From Paulownia fortunei (taxonomy: Eukaryota; Streptophyta; Magnoliopsida; Lamiales; Paulowniaceae): a stretch of DNA of 64,000 bases. This document shows positions 12,943 through 24,918 of this stretch, one piece after another. The notes beneath the pieces are model-generated. The model worked only from the letters and a program-made list of their open reading frames with translations, searched no databases and had not been told where the DNA came from. The stretch's first letter is position 1. Every line of letters starts with the position of its first letter. The stretch is taken from assembly GCA_019321725.1 (NCBI GenBank), contig CM033108.1, forward strand, positions 11,922,060 through 11,986,059, given 5' to 3'. Made by a program: the position numbers and the translations under genes.

Positions 12943-15637
12943 TTTAACACCTACTAATCAACAACTATATATAAAGTATAATTTGGCATGATTAAACTTG
13001 TGTGTACGTGCGATATTTATTTTTGTGTAATACTTTAAGAAAAGATAAATTACTTTTCACACACACAATCCTATTTAAAATACTTCCTCACATATGTCCT
13101 GTATATAGTAGGATCAATATTTATATAAGAGCACAACACCCACAACGACCACAATATTTACATATTTGTTTACAGTAAATTTTAAAAGTAAGTCTCAAAA
13201 TATAATATAACACACTCATAATATAACAAGCCAACAAAATAGCCCAACAGGTCATCATCCATGTACACACTCCCTTAAACACCTGCAGGAGCTCCAATAG
13301 CCGTCCAGCCAGCAAAAGATACTTCAAGCATCATCTTGCTCACCTACAATGCATAAACTATAACGCTCAACAAGTAAAGACATGCATGTCAAAGAATAAT
13401 CCATAATATCGAGTCATGCATCTCAAAATGCTATGCCCACAATGCAATTTCATGCATCAAAACATTTCTCTCAAAATAATTTCTTTCTTGGCCCTTGACC
13501 AATGCTACTATCCCATATACCAGAAAAGAGCTCTACACACAGCCATAATGCAATAGCCAATAATAATATAAGCATGAAAATCCATGCATACTCATAAGCA
13601 TGAAAATCCATGCACGTGAACCTGCAAATCCATGAATACAACCATGCAAATCCATGCATGCTTTGGTGCACTAGTAGTGGTCAGCAAAATATTTTTCTTT
13701 CTTAGAATCATATCGTGTAATGTAGCATTTATCACAATACTCATATATAATGCATGCATGTCCCAATGCCCATGTATGTATGCTTAGTAGACATGAATGA
13801 CAGTAATGTGTGCCCTCTGCTATGCACATATGATCTATGATATTACATATAAATCACACATTTACTATGTCTATATATTGTAGTTGCAAATGAATCTTCA
13901 CTTACCTTTCACTTGGTTGGTGGCTTAGCCTAGATTTGTTTAGTATTCCTATCCAACGTTAGATATAAAATAGCCTGTAATATTACCCAACATCAAGCAC
14001 CATTCCCAATTTGGTAAGTTGAAAGAACAAAATCTCATACTAAGACCTTAAACACCAAGCTATCTAGGTAACAATCTAGCTTTCACAAACTAGAACCCAA
14101 TATATTCCCTCAAATACCTTAATTTCTCATCTTAGATATATGTAAACATCATATGATTAAAGTATTATAACTCTAATACCATGTACCTAATTTTTAGAAT
14201 TCAATAGCAACATGTTTAGGTGTAAACATGCTAAGTTATCAAATGGGACAGATTCACATTTTCATATTTTCATGCTATCTAATTTAGTATCATGCTAATT
14301 TAGTATCTAATTTAGTATCATGCATATCCAATCACTTCAAAAAATTTACCACACTTAGATAACATGTAGAGAAATGTAACCATATTATAGAATTGACTAA
14401 AATCAGTGATTTAACTCAGCAAAACCGGCCTACTTATCACAGCACAAAAACTATAAGTTCTATCATGGCAATTTTGAGTGTATCTTCAAATATCAAACCA
14501 TATTTCAATTTCTCACATCTCCAAACTTACCTACATCCCCTAAACTCATATATAAACACATAAATGGTGAAATATATAGATTTTAATCAAGTTATATACA
14601 CATATATAGCTTTAAAGACAAAAATCAGCAAGTATACAATTTCTGTCTTTAGTGATTTCTATTATGATTTTGCAACTAAAAATTATTCTTTTGTGAATTA
14701 TAAGACCATAAATAAAATCCTAACATGATTATAAACAATAATATAAGCTTTATATATCATAAACCCTCAAATAATTCAAGAACTTAAATCAAAAGCATGA
14801 GTTAAGCTCACTTATGTACAAATTTAAGCTACTACTTGCTCCTCCTTACTTCTCTTTGCTTCCTTCACTTTTTTATTTACTTGGAAGCACTTGAGAGCAA
14901 ATTCTAAAATTTAATATAGAGGTTTGGAAGGCAAAATAGCTCAGAAAATGATTTTTGGTCATGGTTCAAGGATATAAATGAAGAAAGGTTGAGGTGGTAG
15001 CTTGAGATGACAAAACTTGAGGTATCAAGTGGTGGTTCAAATATGATGTTACACATACCTTGTACAACTGTAATCTAGTATTTTTCATTATTGATTTATC
15101 TATTTACCTATTTTAATTTCCGTACGATTGGATAATAAATTCTACCCTAATTTCTTAACCATTCATTCGATCTCTAAATCGATTGGCATTCGATTCTTAA
15201 ATGATTGTCTTGTTTGTATTTCTAAAATCATATGCACATAAGGACCTTATAATATGACACTTAAATCATATTTTATAATGTCCAATATCCCAAATATATT
15301 AATTCACAAATATATACTTTTGAAATAACTTGATCAAATTAAATTAAACCGTATAAACTTTCTAGTGACACCTTTACCACTTCTAAAAATTATAACATGT
15401 AACCTAGTAATATTCATCATATTGATACCTAATTTTCTTCTTATCCCAATGTAGAATTAATCATTTAGGTTAGGGGATTCCATGCGAGAGCTTCACAATT
15501 AAGTTTAATGGTTAAGAAAGCTGTATAAAATAAAATGAATTATACAATGTCAATATAAATGCAAATAACATGGAATTAGCATATAATGCATGAATCATAA
15601 TTGGCCAGATGAGTAGTGAAAGGCTCGGGTATCTACA
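12943..15637 (-). repeat. 5' LTR of the Tekay element
   Basis: Plus strand TTTAACACC at 12943 to GTATCTACA at 15637. It pairs with 5641-8290 and keeps the roughly 50 bp (about 14593-14645) that the other LTR lacks. An array of short repeats built on ATGCAAATCCATGCAT lies at 13575-13662. The element promoter should lie in this LTR, but I could not place it with confidence. Confidence 0.9.
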
Positions 15638-17042
15638 ACTTATATTGAGTTTATTAAAGTGGGTATGGAAAGACAATACATATATCTACAATTTATTAGA
15701 AGACACCAAAAGCTAATTCACATCATAAAGAGCTCAAAAATGGCTTTCAATATGAATGATTAGATAGGACGGCGCCAGAGGACAGATTGTTTGGAGTTGT
15801 GGCGCCTAAAATCAGAGCCGCGATGCTGAAGGATAGAATATATGGCGCCGAGGCACCTAAAATCAGAGCTGTGGTGCCAGAGGATAGAATATTTGGTGCC
15901 GCAACACTAGAAATCAAAGTCGCGGCCCCAAGAGAAAACATTCGTAGGTTCTCTTAGCCTAAAAACATGGAGGAAAAAGAGAGGAAAAATGAGACAAAGC
16001 CAAGAAAATGGAAAGACTTTCAAGTTTCTTTTGAAGAAAAGCCAAGAAAAGTGAAAGGATTTCATGGTTATTTTGGAAAATTCTTGCAGAAAGAATCATG
16101 TTGAGAAGAACAAAAAGGAAGATTAGCATCAACCAAAGAAGGGGAGGGGGAACTGGTTCTTTGACCCAAAGGAGGCTATTGGGTGCTTGGAGACAAGACC
16201 CATTCAATTTTCTGGAACCAAAGCAGCCATTCTTGGAGACAAGAAGAGCTTCAATCATTCCTTCCACTTCACAAATTGGTGAACAATTTCCATGTTCTTT
16301 CTTATTTATTTCTTGAAGTTGTATTCATCCATGATGAACTAAACTTTTCTTTTTAGAGAATGATGCAACCTTATTTGATCATATATTTTGAATTCAAAAC
16401 AATATTAGTTCAAGTTATTCATCTTGTTTGTGTTATCTTATTTAGTACTGCATCTTGATTATTTGACCACTAATTGAGATTATTTGATGTATGAGATTTG
16501 GTACTCGAGAGAGAGAAGATTATACATGATCACAAGGATAACACAACTTAGGAATCATAGAGTTGACAAGCTTATGAAACCTTTGAAGTTTTGAAGAAGA
16601 ATTCATTGAATTTTTGTAAAGTTATATTCTTGAATTTTTATAGAGATATCAAAATTCATGTTGGAGCTCATAATCAATTCGGCACTCGAGAGAAGAAATT
16701 GATGAGCTTAGGAATTCTTAACTTATATATGTTGTTGACTTAAATTGGTATATTTTGGATGGAAGAACATAGGTGATAATTAGGTGAGTCATTCCTCTAG
16801 AATTTCTTGCTCATAAGGTGTTTGTTAAATTGCTTATAAGAACTCCACTCTTGTTTTTACATTTTTATCTTACTCTACTTTTTGTACCAATCATCACTCG
16901 ATTTTCTAGATAAAATTAAGACTATTTGAACTACGGTACTTGATGTAATTCTTTATTACAATCCCTGTGGTTACAATACTCAACTCACCGTTGTATTAAA
17001 ACTTGACACCATGCACTTGCGGTTTGCATAATTTCATGAACA
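15638..17042 (+). repeat. Athila-like left LTR, second part
   Basis: It continues the LTR interrupted at 5640 and matches 23475-24918 in the right LTR. It contains a GC-richer tandem array (about 15765-15940) with GGCGCC cores, and the ACTCGAGAGAG and GATACTCAACTCACC blocks shared with the other LTRs. It ends CATGAACA at 17042, followed by the primer site. A frame at 16098-16316 is a chance opening in LTR sequence. Confidence 0.88.
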
Positions 17043-17047
17043 AGTTT

Positions 17048-17066
17048 TTGATGCTTTTGCTGGGGA
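17048..17066 (+). promoter_or_regulatory. Decayed tRNA-Asp primer binding site
   Basis: TGATGCTTTTGCTGGGGAT stands where Athila/Tat elements carry TGGCGCCGTTGCCGGGGAT, the complement of the tRNA-Asp 3' end. The differences are mostly C-to-T or G-to-A, as expected from deamination of methylated cytosines. Confidence 0.85.
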
Positions 17067-17212
17067 TTGTTTTATCTTAATTGCATCAATATTGTTATGA
17101 CTTAGTCTTGATTTTAGTTTAGAATATTTTTACATTCGTCCCATATTTTGATGATGTCTTCCCTTGCATTGGGCTATATATATTTATATGCGTAAGGCTA
17201 GGAGTCTTGAGG

Positions 17213-17902
17213 AGATGGCTACTACTAGCTATCAATGGCCTTTCGAGAGGTCTTCCATTAAAAAGGTTGTCGATGTTATTGACGTAAACTAATTTACACA
17301 ACTAACTACACAAATTTTTTCTCTTTCTAACAAATTTGTAGCTTGGACTACTAATGGAGCTTCTCAAGGAATGGATTCCATAACATCCACTACCACTTCA
17401 TTTATAGAAACCAAAGTTGAGAAAAATGCATCATTGGAGGATTTGATAAGCACTTTCATTGATGAAACAAAGAGCCCGATTGAATAAGAATGAAGCAAAT
17501 ATAGACAACATTGAGACTCAATTAGGGCAGCTAGCTTCTATTTTAGGAGCTTAAATGAAATTAATAGAAAATCAAATTGGACAGTTTGCTACTGAAATTA
17601 ATGCTAAAAACCATAAAGAACACTTTCCAAGTGATACGGAAATCAATTCAAGGGAAAATTGCAAAGCCATCCAACAACAATACATGGATAAGTGCAAAAC
17701 TACTGAAAAGTGCAATGCCATCTTGCAAGAGAAGCCACCTCAAGTACTTACTAATTCAGGGAGTTTCATTATCCCTTATTCAATTGGAGACTCTACTTGT
17801 GAAATAGCATTATGTGATCTAGATGCAAGCACTAATTCAATTTCATTGTTTAATTTCAAGAAGCATGCATTAGATGAAGTAAGGCCAACTAGGGTGACTT
17901 AA
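17213..17902 (+). pseudogene. Athila/Tat gag C-terminus joined to protease, relic
   Basis: An N-terminal piece reads MATTSYQWPFERS and VAWTTNGASQG. Next comes the coiled gag tail with repeated I-x-x-QLGQLAS and NQIGQFATEIN motifs and the FPSDTEINSRENCKAI block that ends gag in this lineage. The aspartic protease follows at 17755-17900 with the family context GSFIIPYSIGDST and CDLDASTNS, where Asp-Leu-Gly-Ala-Ser is usual, so the active-site neighbour is altered. A TAA at 17553 and a TAA at 17900 interrupt it. The gag core and everything after protease are deleted. Confidence 0.85.
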
Positions 17903-18936
17903 GATATACTTGGGAATGGTGACCAATTCTTATGCTCTATAGATTTTTTTCATTTTTAATATGGATAAAAATAGGTACATCTTCACCATGTTTGGAATAC
18001 CATTCGCAATAATAGAAGATACACTTGTTGATATCCAAAAGGCCCTTGATACTACTCCAAATCATCCTCGCCTTGCCTATCTGGAAGGATGACCTATACT
18101 CTTAGAGCACACAAAGATGTGGCATAATAAACACTTATTTTTAGATTCGGGATGAGTAAAGAAGATAGTCAGGCTGATGACTATATAACAAGTGCTTCTT
18201 GAGAGGCAACACAAGCCCTTTTTCTTTTGCTTTTAGTAATTTTTTCAGTTAGCTTTTGAAATATGTTTGCTTTCTTGATTTATGCAGGCTTAACTATTAT
18301 GTTTCTTTGTTTGTGTTTGTGTTCTCACTTTCGTTGCTTTAACCTATAAGCTTTCATGCTTTCTTTTCTTGTGTAGATGGATGTCGGCTTGGTGATAAGT
18401 GTAGATCTCACATGAACTTCAAATGCATCATCTATGGGAGTTTCTTATGTCCACTTCTTATGTGCTTTAATTCTTTAAGCATTAAGGATAACGTTAATTT
18501 TAAAGTTGGGGGTAGTATTTGTATTTTGTGTGTTTGAGCTTTAGGTGATAAATTGAGCCTTTTTTTTTTATTATCCATGTTGTGAGATGTGTGTCTAAGA
18601 GCAAACATACTTTGTTGACAAATTTAATTAAGTTCATGTTTTGTAATTTAATGAATAACTTAACTATTGATTGCCTATGATGATACCTAATTGATATTAT
18701 ATAGAGTATAGAGGAAAAAAAGATTACTAGTCGTGTAACATGGCAACTATTTTGTGTATTTGATCCTTGTCATAAATGATGAATTTTTATTGAGCACGTT
18801 GAGTTGAAATCTTGTGAATTACATGCTACTTGATATTGGATTTTTCTCCCAATGTGTTGTATTGGTTATTTTTTGGTATTCTAGAACTTACTTGATTAAT
18901 CTTTAAGGCGAAATCCTAGATAACTAGTAAACTTGG
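17903..18936 (+). other. Athila-like internal 3' region, first part
   Basis: Decayed sequence with landmarks of the region downstream of pol in Athila/Tat elements. These are the CTGATGACTATATAACAAGTGCTTCTTG-type segment near 18175-18205 followed by GAGAGGCAACACAAGCCC, and the GTTGGGGGTAG purine stretch near 18503. No coding sequence survives. It is broken at 18937 by a solo LTR. Confidence 0.7.
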
Positions 18937-21900
18937 TGTAACACTCCCACCACTAAATATAGATATTGATATAATAATAATCTTGACAACATAGCACATG
19001 TGTGTGCATGTGTATATATATATTTTTTGTTAACTGTAGCACTTTAAGAAACAGTAAAAGTATTTTCTAGCATATAACCCTATATATAGAAAAATCACCG
19101 TTTATATAAAAAATACAACACCTATCACAGTCACGCTATTCTCAAACTTATTTACTATAAAATTTCAAGAATTATATAGAATACGGCATCCCAAAGTTAT
19201 AATACGATAGACTCAAAAATCAAAATAATAGCCTATAATTTTGGAAGAAGTATGGACATTTTGCATCTTGCAACCCTTTATATATAGACAACAATTTACA
19301 TAATAATAATGATTGTAAAAATTAGAATATGCCCACAACACAACCCAGTAGGTTGTCATCCAAGTACAGTGATCCTCAAAAGCCTCTAGGAGTTCCAACA
19401 ACTAGCCCAGTAAGCCTCAGAGTCTCAGGTATCACCATACTTACTTACAATGCATGAACTACATGAGCTAATGCTTAATAAGTGAAAATTATGTATGCTG
19501 AAGAAATAATCTAACATATATGCGATGCATCTCTATGAAATCATACCAGGAATGCAAGCTCCTGAACCAAAACAGTTTATTCAAAATATTTTCCATCACT
19601 GGGCCTTAGCCTACCTACTATGCACTAGATACAGCTATGAACAATATCAATAATCACATGGCCATAAATAAATTAACTCAGTCCAGGGGCCATCTCTTGG
19701 GAACACCAGAGGTCCACCCCCTGTCTTCCCCTATGATCATCCAGAAGTCTTCATATCGATGGATTCAATAAGGGCACAGTCAAGTGGTCCACCCTCTCGT
19801 GACTTGAGGTGCCCCAAAATATCACATAAGCACGCATCGCATGCCTCGGTACACTAGTAGTGGCCAACCAAAATATTTTCTTTCTAAAAATCATGTCTCA
19901 AATCATATCGTGCATGCATGAACCTCAACTATACTCATATGTCATGTATGCATATGTAAATGCTCATGAATGGTATGTTTAATATGAAATGCAAGTCATC
20001 TTGCTTTCAACATGTTTCAAGAATCATAAAACTCTTAAGGTACATACTATACTTTTCATCTAATCAATTTAAATATCATCAACACATTAGGTATAAATGC
20101 TTCAAGACATACTCTGTTCATGCATTGTAATTGCAAATAGATTTTTCACTTATATTTGTTCGATTATGTGTTACTTCTAGATTTCTTAAGTATTACTCCC
20201 CAACCCTAGATGTGAAATAATCTGTAAAAATACAAGATATCAATCACCATCCTCAGTTAACAAGTTCATTATACCTAATGTAGTATAAAAATCTTGAATC
20301 TGAATATAATTAAACAACCTTATCACTTAAAAACTATAACCAAATACAACCTTCTACGTACCTTTGTTCCACATATTAAATGTATAATAACCTCAATTAA
20401 TTGATGTATTTTAACTCTTATAATATCTTCCTAAAATTTAGGGATCAAATTAACCATATCTATGTTGGAACATGTTAATGAACCAAACGAGACAGATTTA
20501 CAACATCACATTTTCTTGCTGCCACATTAATTTACATGATGATTTTGATACCCTTAGACATATTTATTCACTCTCCAATTTTTATCACACTTAGCTAACA
20601 TAAAACAAAATATAACCATATCATAAAATGGCTAAAACTCACAGATATAGCATCCCAAGTTTAGCTCCCTTCACAACATAATGAAACAGATTTTTCCTAT
20701 CATGATAGTTTTGTGCACTTCATGACATTAATGGTTTTGGAACCCTTAACTATATTCAACCACTCCCAAATTTTCACCACACTTAGATAACATATACAAA
20801 GAGACAACCAGTTTATAGTATTGCCAAAACTGATGGATTTAATGCTGTAAAATCAGTTCCTTTCACATAGAATAGAATATGAAATTCGATGGAGACAGTT
20901 CTCAACATCTCTTTAATTATCATGCCATATTTTAATTCCTAAGCTATCCAAACCTAAATAAATAATATTAAATCATATATAAACATGTTCATGATGATAA
21001 ATATAGCATTTACCCAAGGTTTCTTGTAGATTTCAAGCTCAATAAACTAGAAATAAACATATACACAAATTCTGCCCTTTAGTGGTTCTACTATGTGTTT
21101 GCAACCACAAATCATTCTTTTATACTTAATAACCCTATAAATAACCTCTAACTTCATCATGAAAAAGATAAGAATCTTAAGAAAATATAAAACCCTCAAA
21201 TAATATAAAAATTAATGTCAAAATAGTAGATGAACCTCACCTATGCTAGTTTTAGTTTCTACTCGTGATTATTACTTCCTTTTGCTTCCTTTGCCCTTTT
21301 CTATCACTTGGAATCACTTAGAACCAACTTATAGAGATTTTGGCATGAGTTTAGACCCTGAAAATGACTGAAAAATGGTTGAGTGGCTAAGAGTGAAGGA
21401 AATCTTGAGGTGGCACTTGAGGTGCTTGCTTAAGCTTGGTAGCAAGCATAATGTGGCAAGTTGTGGTATAAATCTGACCTTTTACCCATCTTTCAAGCTT
21501 AGATCAGATGTGTCTTACTATACATTAATTTTATTACATCTTATTTTAATTACCACAAGATCGCATAGATAATTTATAAACTAATTTCCTAGCAGTTCAT
21601 TTAATTTCTTACCCGATTGTCACCCAATTCTTAAATAATTGTCCATGTTAAAAATTAGATAATTTTATACATAAATGAATATTGTAATATCACCTTTAAA
21701 TTATAGTATCTTATGTCCAATATCCCAAATATGCAATTTATCGATATATACTTTTGAAATGCCTGGATAAAATCGAATTAAACCCTATAAGTTTACTGGT
21801 AACAACTTTAACACTTCCAAAATTATAACCTATATATCCAATATTGATCAACCTTATTTTGTTCTTATTTCAATTTAGTGTTGATACTTATATTATGATG

Positions 21901-22065
21901 ATTGACAATTAACACCATATGAGATTTTCTAGAAATTTAATGATTAAATGTGATTATAAGGTAAAACGGATCATGTCATGCTAGTTTCAATGCAAGCACA
22001 TATGAATAACATGCAATGCATGAATCATAATAGTTAAGTGAGTAGTGTGAGGCTCATATATTTCA
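18937..22065 (-). mobile_element. Solo LTR, second Tekay-like family (T2-B)
   Basis: It starts TGTAACACTCCCACC and ends with the GTAGTGTGAGGCTC block and TTTCA at 22065, the same ends as the reversed copy at 44884-47221. No internal region follows on either side. The flanks are Athila internal sequence, so this is a solo LTR left by LTR-LTR recombination. The flanks CTTGG (18932-18936) and CTTAA (22066-22070) share only three bases, so the duplication is weak or eroded. At 3129 bp it is longer than the 44884 copy (2338 bp). Confidence 0.83.
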
Positions 22066-23056
22066 CTTAAAAATGATTTAGGTCATCTTTGACTTGTTTG
22101 TGCCTTTCAAGCCTACTATGATCACACTTGTATTCACTAGTTACCCTCTTGACCTCTTTTTCAAAGAATGGCATGTGTAATACATATAAATGACCACCAT
22201 TCGACTTTATTTCTTGAAGGTCACTATACCTACTCTTTACAGCTCGAAAAACCAATGATTGTCCCTAAGAGAGCTTAAGGTGTGATATTTTGTGTACAAT
22301 CTTATTAAGGCATCATATGAAGACATGTTAAGGGCATGGATAAATATATTTAGGGGGATGAGCAGGGAAAATGTGCAAGAAATACATCACAACTCATGTT
22401 GATGAAAAGAAACAAGTTGGGGGGTGTGAAAGAAAAAGAACAAGAAATGAAGCATTGAGATTCATAAAAAACAAACGAAGAAAAAACAGAAAAAAAAACA
22501 TTGTTGAAAAAGAAAAAAAATAAAAGAAAAGCATGAATCCTAAAAGAAAAAAAAGGGGAAAGAGGAAAGAAATGATGAGAGTGAGATTCTATGTGCAACA
22601 GTTTATGCTCTCTTACATTATTTATCCCTATCTTTCTTTGTAAGCCAATACCTAGGTCTTATGTTACAAGTTTATTAAAGTCCTTTTAATCTAAGTTTGC
22701 AAGTGTCTATATTAGTGGAGAATTTATATGAAAAGCAAGCTTATGAAACACCTAGAACTCCTTTGCTTAGATCATGATAATCATTCATTGTGAAATTCAT
22801 ACCTAAAATGCATGCATGAAACTTGATCTTGACACTCACACACACACGTTTTGAATTCATGATTATATTAATGAAACATAAGTTTTGTAATGTCATTCGA
22901 TTAGCCTTATGACTAACCTTTAGATTCATGTACAATAAAGATTGATGAGATATTTGAATTGGTTGATCAAGTTTAGTAATTCATGATCAAAGTATGAGCC
23001 TATGATTGTTTGATTTTGAGTTTTCCTCAATGATGAGTAAAAGGTAAAGTTTAGAG
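22066..23056 (+). other. Athila-like internal 3' region, second part
   Basis: It continues from 18936 up to the right LTR. An A-rich, purine-heavy tract (about 22420-22570) follows GTTGGGGGGTGTGAAAG, a composition typical just upstream of the 3' LTR in this lineage. The bases before the LTR (GTTTAGAGGTATT) are the probable polypurine tract. No credible gene. Confidence 0.7.
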
Positions 23057-24918
23057 GTATTTGATAAGTTGGTTTTATACCAATAATTCATATGCCTTTT
23101 TATTAATATTTAGTTTGTTTTTAAGTGATTTTGTTACTTTTTATGCATTTAATTTGAAATCTTATAGGTAATGATAAAAAAGAGAAGAAAATAGAAAGAA
23201 ACCAAAAAATTGGTGGAAATGTTGAAAAATCCAAATTATGGTGTTACTAACGGAAGTTTTTGTACTTCAACTCTTTACCCCCATGTAATATTAATTTTAT
23301 TCTTGATTCATTGGAACGCCAAGAGATACATCTACAAATTTTATGTTTACTATGAAATCCAACTCTTTCGATTTCAATGAGAAAAATTGAGCTTAATGGT
23401 TAATACCAGACTGAAACTTTCAAGTATAATACATCTTGGTATTTTAGGCATAACTCTCTATAAAGTTATCATATTAAGTTGATTAAAGTGGATATGGAAA
23501 GCCAATAATACCTATATCTATAATTCATTACAAGGCACCAAAAGCTAATTCAGACCAAAAGAGCTCAAAAATAGCTTTCAAGGTGAATAATCAGACAACA
23601 CAACGCTAGCAGACAGATTGTTTGGAGCTGCAGCACCTAAAATCAGAGCTATGGCACCAGAGAACAAAATGTTTTGCATCGTGGTGCCCAAAATTAGAGC
23701 TACAGCACCAGAGAACAAAATGTTTGGTATCACGGCGCTAGAAATCAGAGCCGCGGCCCCATTTCGTGGAAAAGTTAAAACTCAATTTTTAAATCCAATT
23801 TTTGGAACTTCTTTTCAAATGACTTTAAAATACAACCCAAGAGACAACATTAGTAGGTTCTTTTAGCCAAAAAACATGGAGAAAAAAGAGAGAAAAAAAG
23901 GAGACAAAGCCAAGAAAAATGGAAGAATTTTAGGTTTCTTTTGAAGAAAAGCCAAGAAAAGTGGAAGAATTTCAGAGTTATTTTGGAAGACTTTTGGAGA
24001 AAGAATCATGTTGAGAAAGAAGGGGAAATTGGTTCTTGAAACTAAAGGAGGCCATTGGGTGTTTGGAGATAAGACCCATTCAATTTTCTGGAACTAAAGG
24101 AGCCATTCTTGGAGACAAGGAGAGCTTGAATCATTCCTCTCACTTCATAAACTGGTGAACAATTTTCATGTTCTTTCTTATTTGTTTCTTGAAGTTGTAT
24201 TCAACCATGATAAACTAATTTTTTCTTTCTAGAGGATGATGTAACCTTATTTGATCATATATTTTGAATTTCAAACAATATTAGTTCAAGTTATTCATCT
24301 TGTTTGTGTTATCTTGTTCAGAATCATATCTTGATTATTTGACCACTAATTGAGATTATTTGATGTATGAGATTCGACACTCGAGAGAGGAAAAATTATA
24401 CATGATCATAAATATAACACAACCTAAAAATCATAGAGTTGAAAAGTTTATAAAACCTTCGAAGTTTTGAAGAAAAATTTATTGAATTTTTATAGAGTTT
24501 TATTCTTGAATTTTTATAGGGATATCAAAATTCATGTTAGAGCTCATAATTAATTTGGCACTCGAGAGAGGGAATTGATGTGCTTAGGAATTCTTAACTT
24601 ATATGTGTTGTTGACTTGAATTGGTATATTTTGGAAGGAAGAACATAGGTGATAATTAGGTGAATCACTCCTCTAGAATTTCTTACTCATAAGGTGCTTG
24701 TTGTATTACTTCTAAGAACTCCACTCTTATTTTTACATTTTTATCTTACTCTAATTTGTTTACCAATCATCACTTGATTTTCTAGATAAAATTAGGACTA
24801 TTTGAACTATGGTAGTTGATGTGATTTTTTATTACAATCCCTATGAATATGATACTCAACTCACTATTGTATTAAAACTTGACATCATGCACTTGCGGTT
24901 TTCATAATTTTACGAACA
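23057..24918 (+). repeat. Athila-like right LTR
   Basis: A 1862-bp LTR from TGATAAGTTGG to ACGAACA, followed by the CCTAT duplication. It holds a tandem array of a 51-bp unit at 23618-23761: two full copies and one partial, visible in translation as a 17-residue period (MFGAAAPKIRAMAPENK and variants). Part of its end (24869-24918) recurs at the right edge of the window in reverse. Confidence 0.92.
23618..23761. repeat. 51-bp tandem array inside the Athila-like LTR
   Basis: Unit 1 is 23618-23668, unit 2 is 23669-23719 and a partial unit 3 is 23720-23761. The left LTR has the same 51-bp period at 15765-15940, with more GGCGCC. The solo LTR at 42172-44078 has a different unit, about 62 bp, at 42725-42845. 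The array evolves faster than the rest of the LTR. Confidence 0.85.

Larger units (their letters stand above)
5641..15637 (-). mobile_element. Tekay/Del-type chromovirus (Ty3) retrotransposon, complete but decayed
   Basis: A full-length element on the minus strand, about 10 kb, with LTRs of 2650 and 2695 bp. Reading leftward from 15637, the order is 5' LTR, initiator-Met tRNA primer site, gag with zinc knuckle, protease, reverse transcriptase, RNase H, integrase, chromodomain, polypurine tract and 3' LTR. That is the gene order and terminal chromodomain of the plant Tekay/Del chromoviruses. The flanks AATTA (5636-5640) and ACTTA (15638-15642) agree at four of five positions and fit an aged target duplication. 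The LTRs differ at roughly one position in ten in the stretch compared (7140-7260 against 14460-14590), so the insertion is old. Confidence 0.92.
5332..24918 (+). mobile_element. Athila/Tat-like Ty3 retrotransposon, deletion derivative, twice interrupted
   Basis: The outer limits are a TGATAAGTTGG start at 5332 and an ACGAACA end at 24918. They are flanked by the identical 5-bp duplication CCTAT at 5327-5331 and 24919-24923. The order is left LTR (5332-5640 plus 15638-17042), a tRNA-Asp type primer site, a gag-protease relic, a 3' non-coding region and right LTR (23057-24918). Reverse transcriptase, RNase H and integrase are absent, so it depended on other elements. Two later insertions are removed to read it: 5641-15637 and 18937-22065. 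Its target was the acidic-repeat region of a MULE transposase gene. Confidence 0.9.

Noticed and set aside
15747..15941. A minus-strand frame with a 17-residue repeat that looks like a hydrophobic repeat protein
   Set aside because: It is the tandem array inside the Athila-like LTR read in one of its open frames.
22350..22598. A Phe-rich minus-strand frame that looks like a membrane protein
   Set aside because: It is the reverse of the A- and purine-rich tract upstream of the Athila-like 3' LTR, a low-complexity artefact.
23618..23866. Regular repeats suggesting a CRISPR array
   Set aside because: The units are directly adjacent with no unique spacers, lie inside an LTR of a plant genome, and no associated genes exist.
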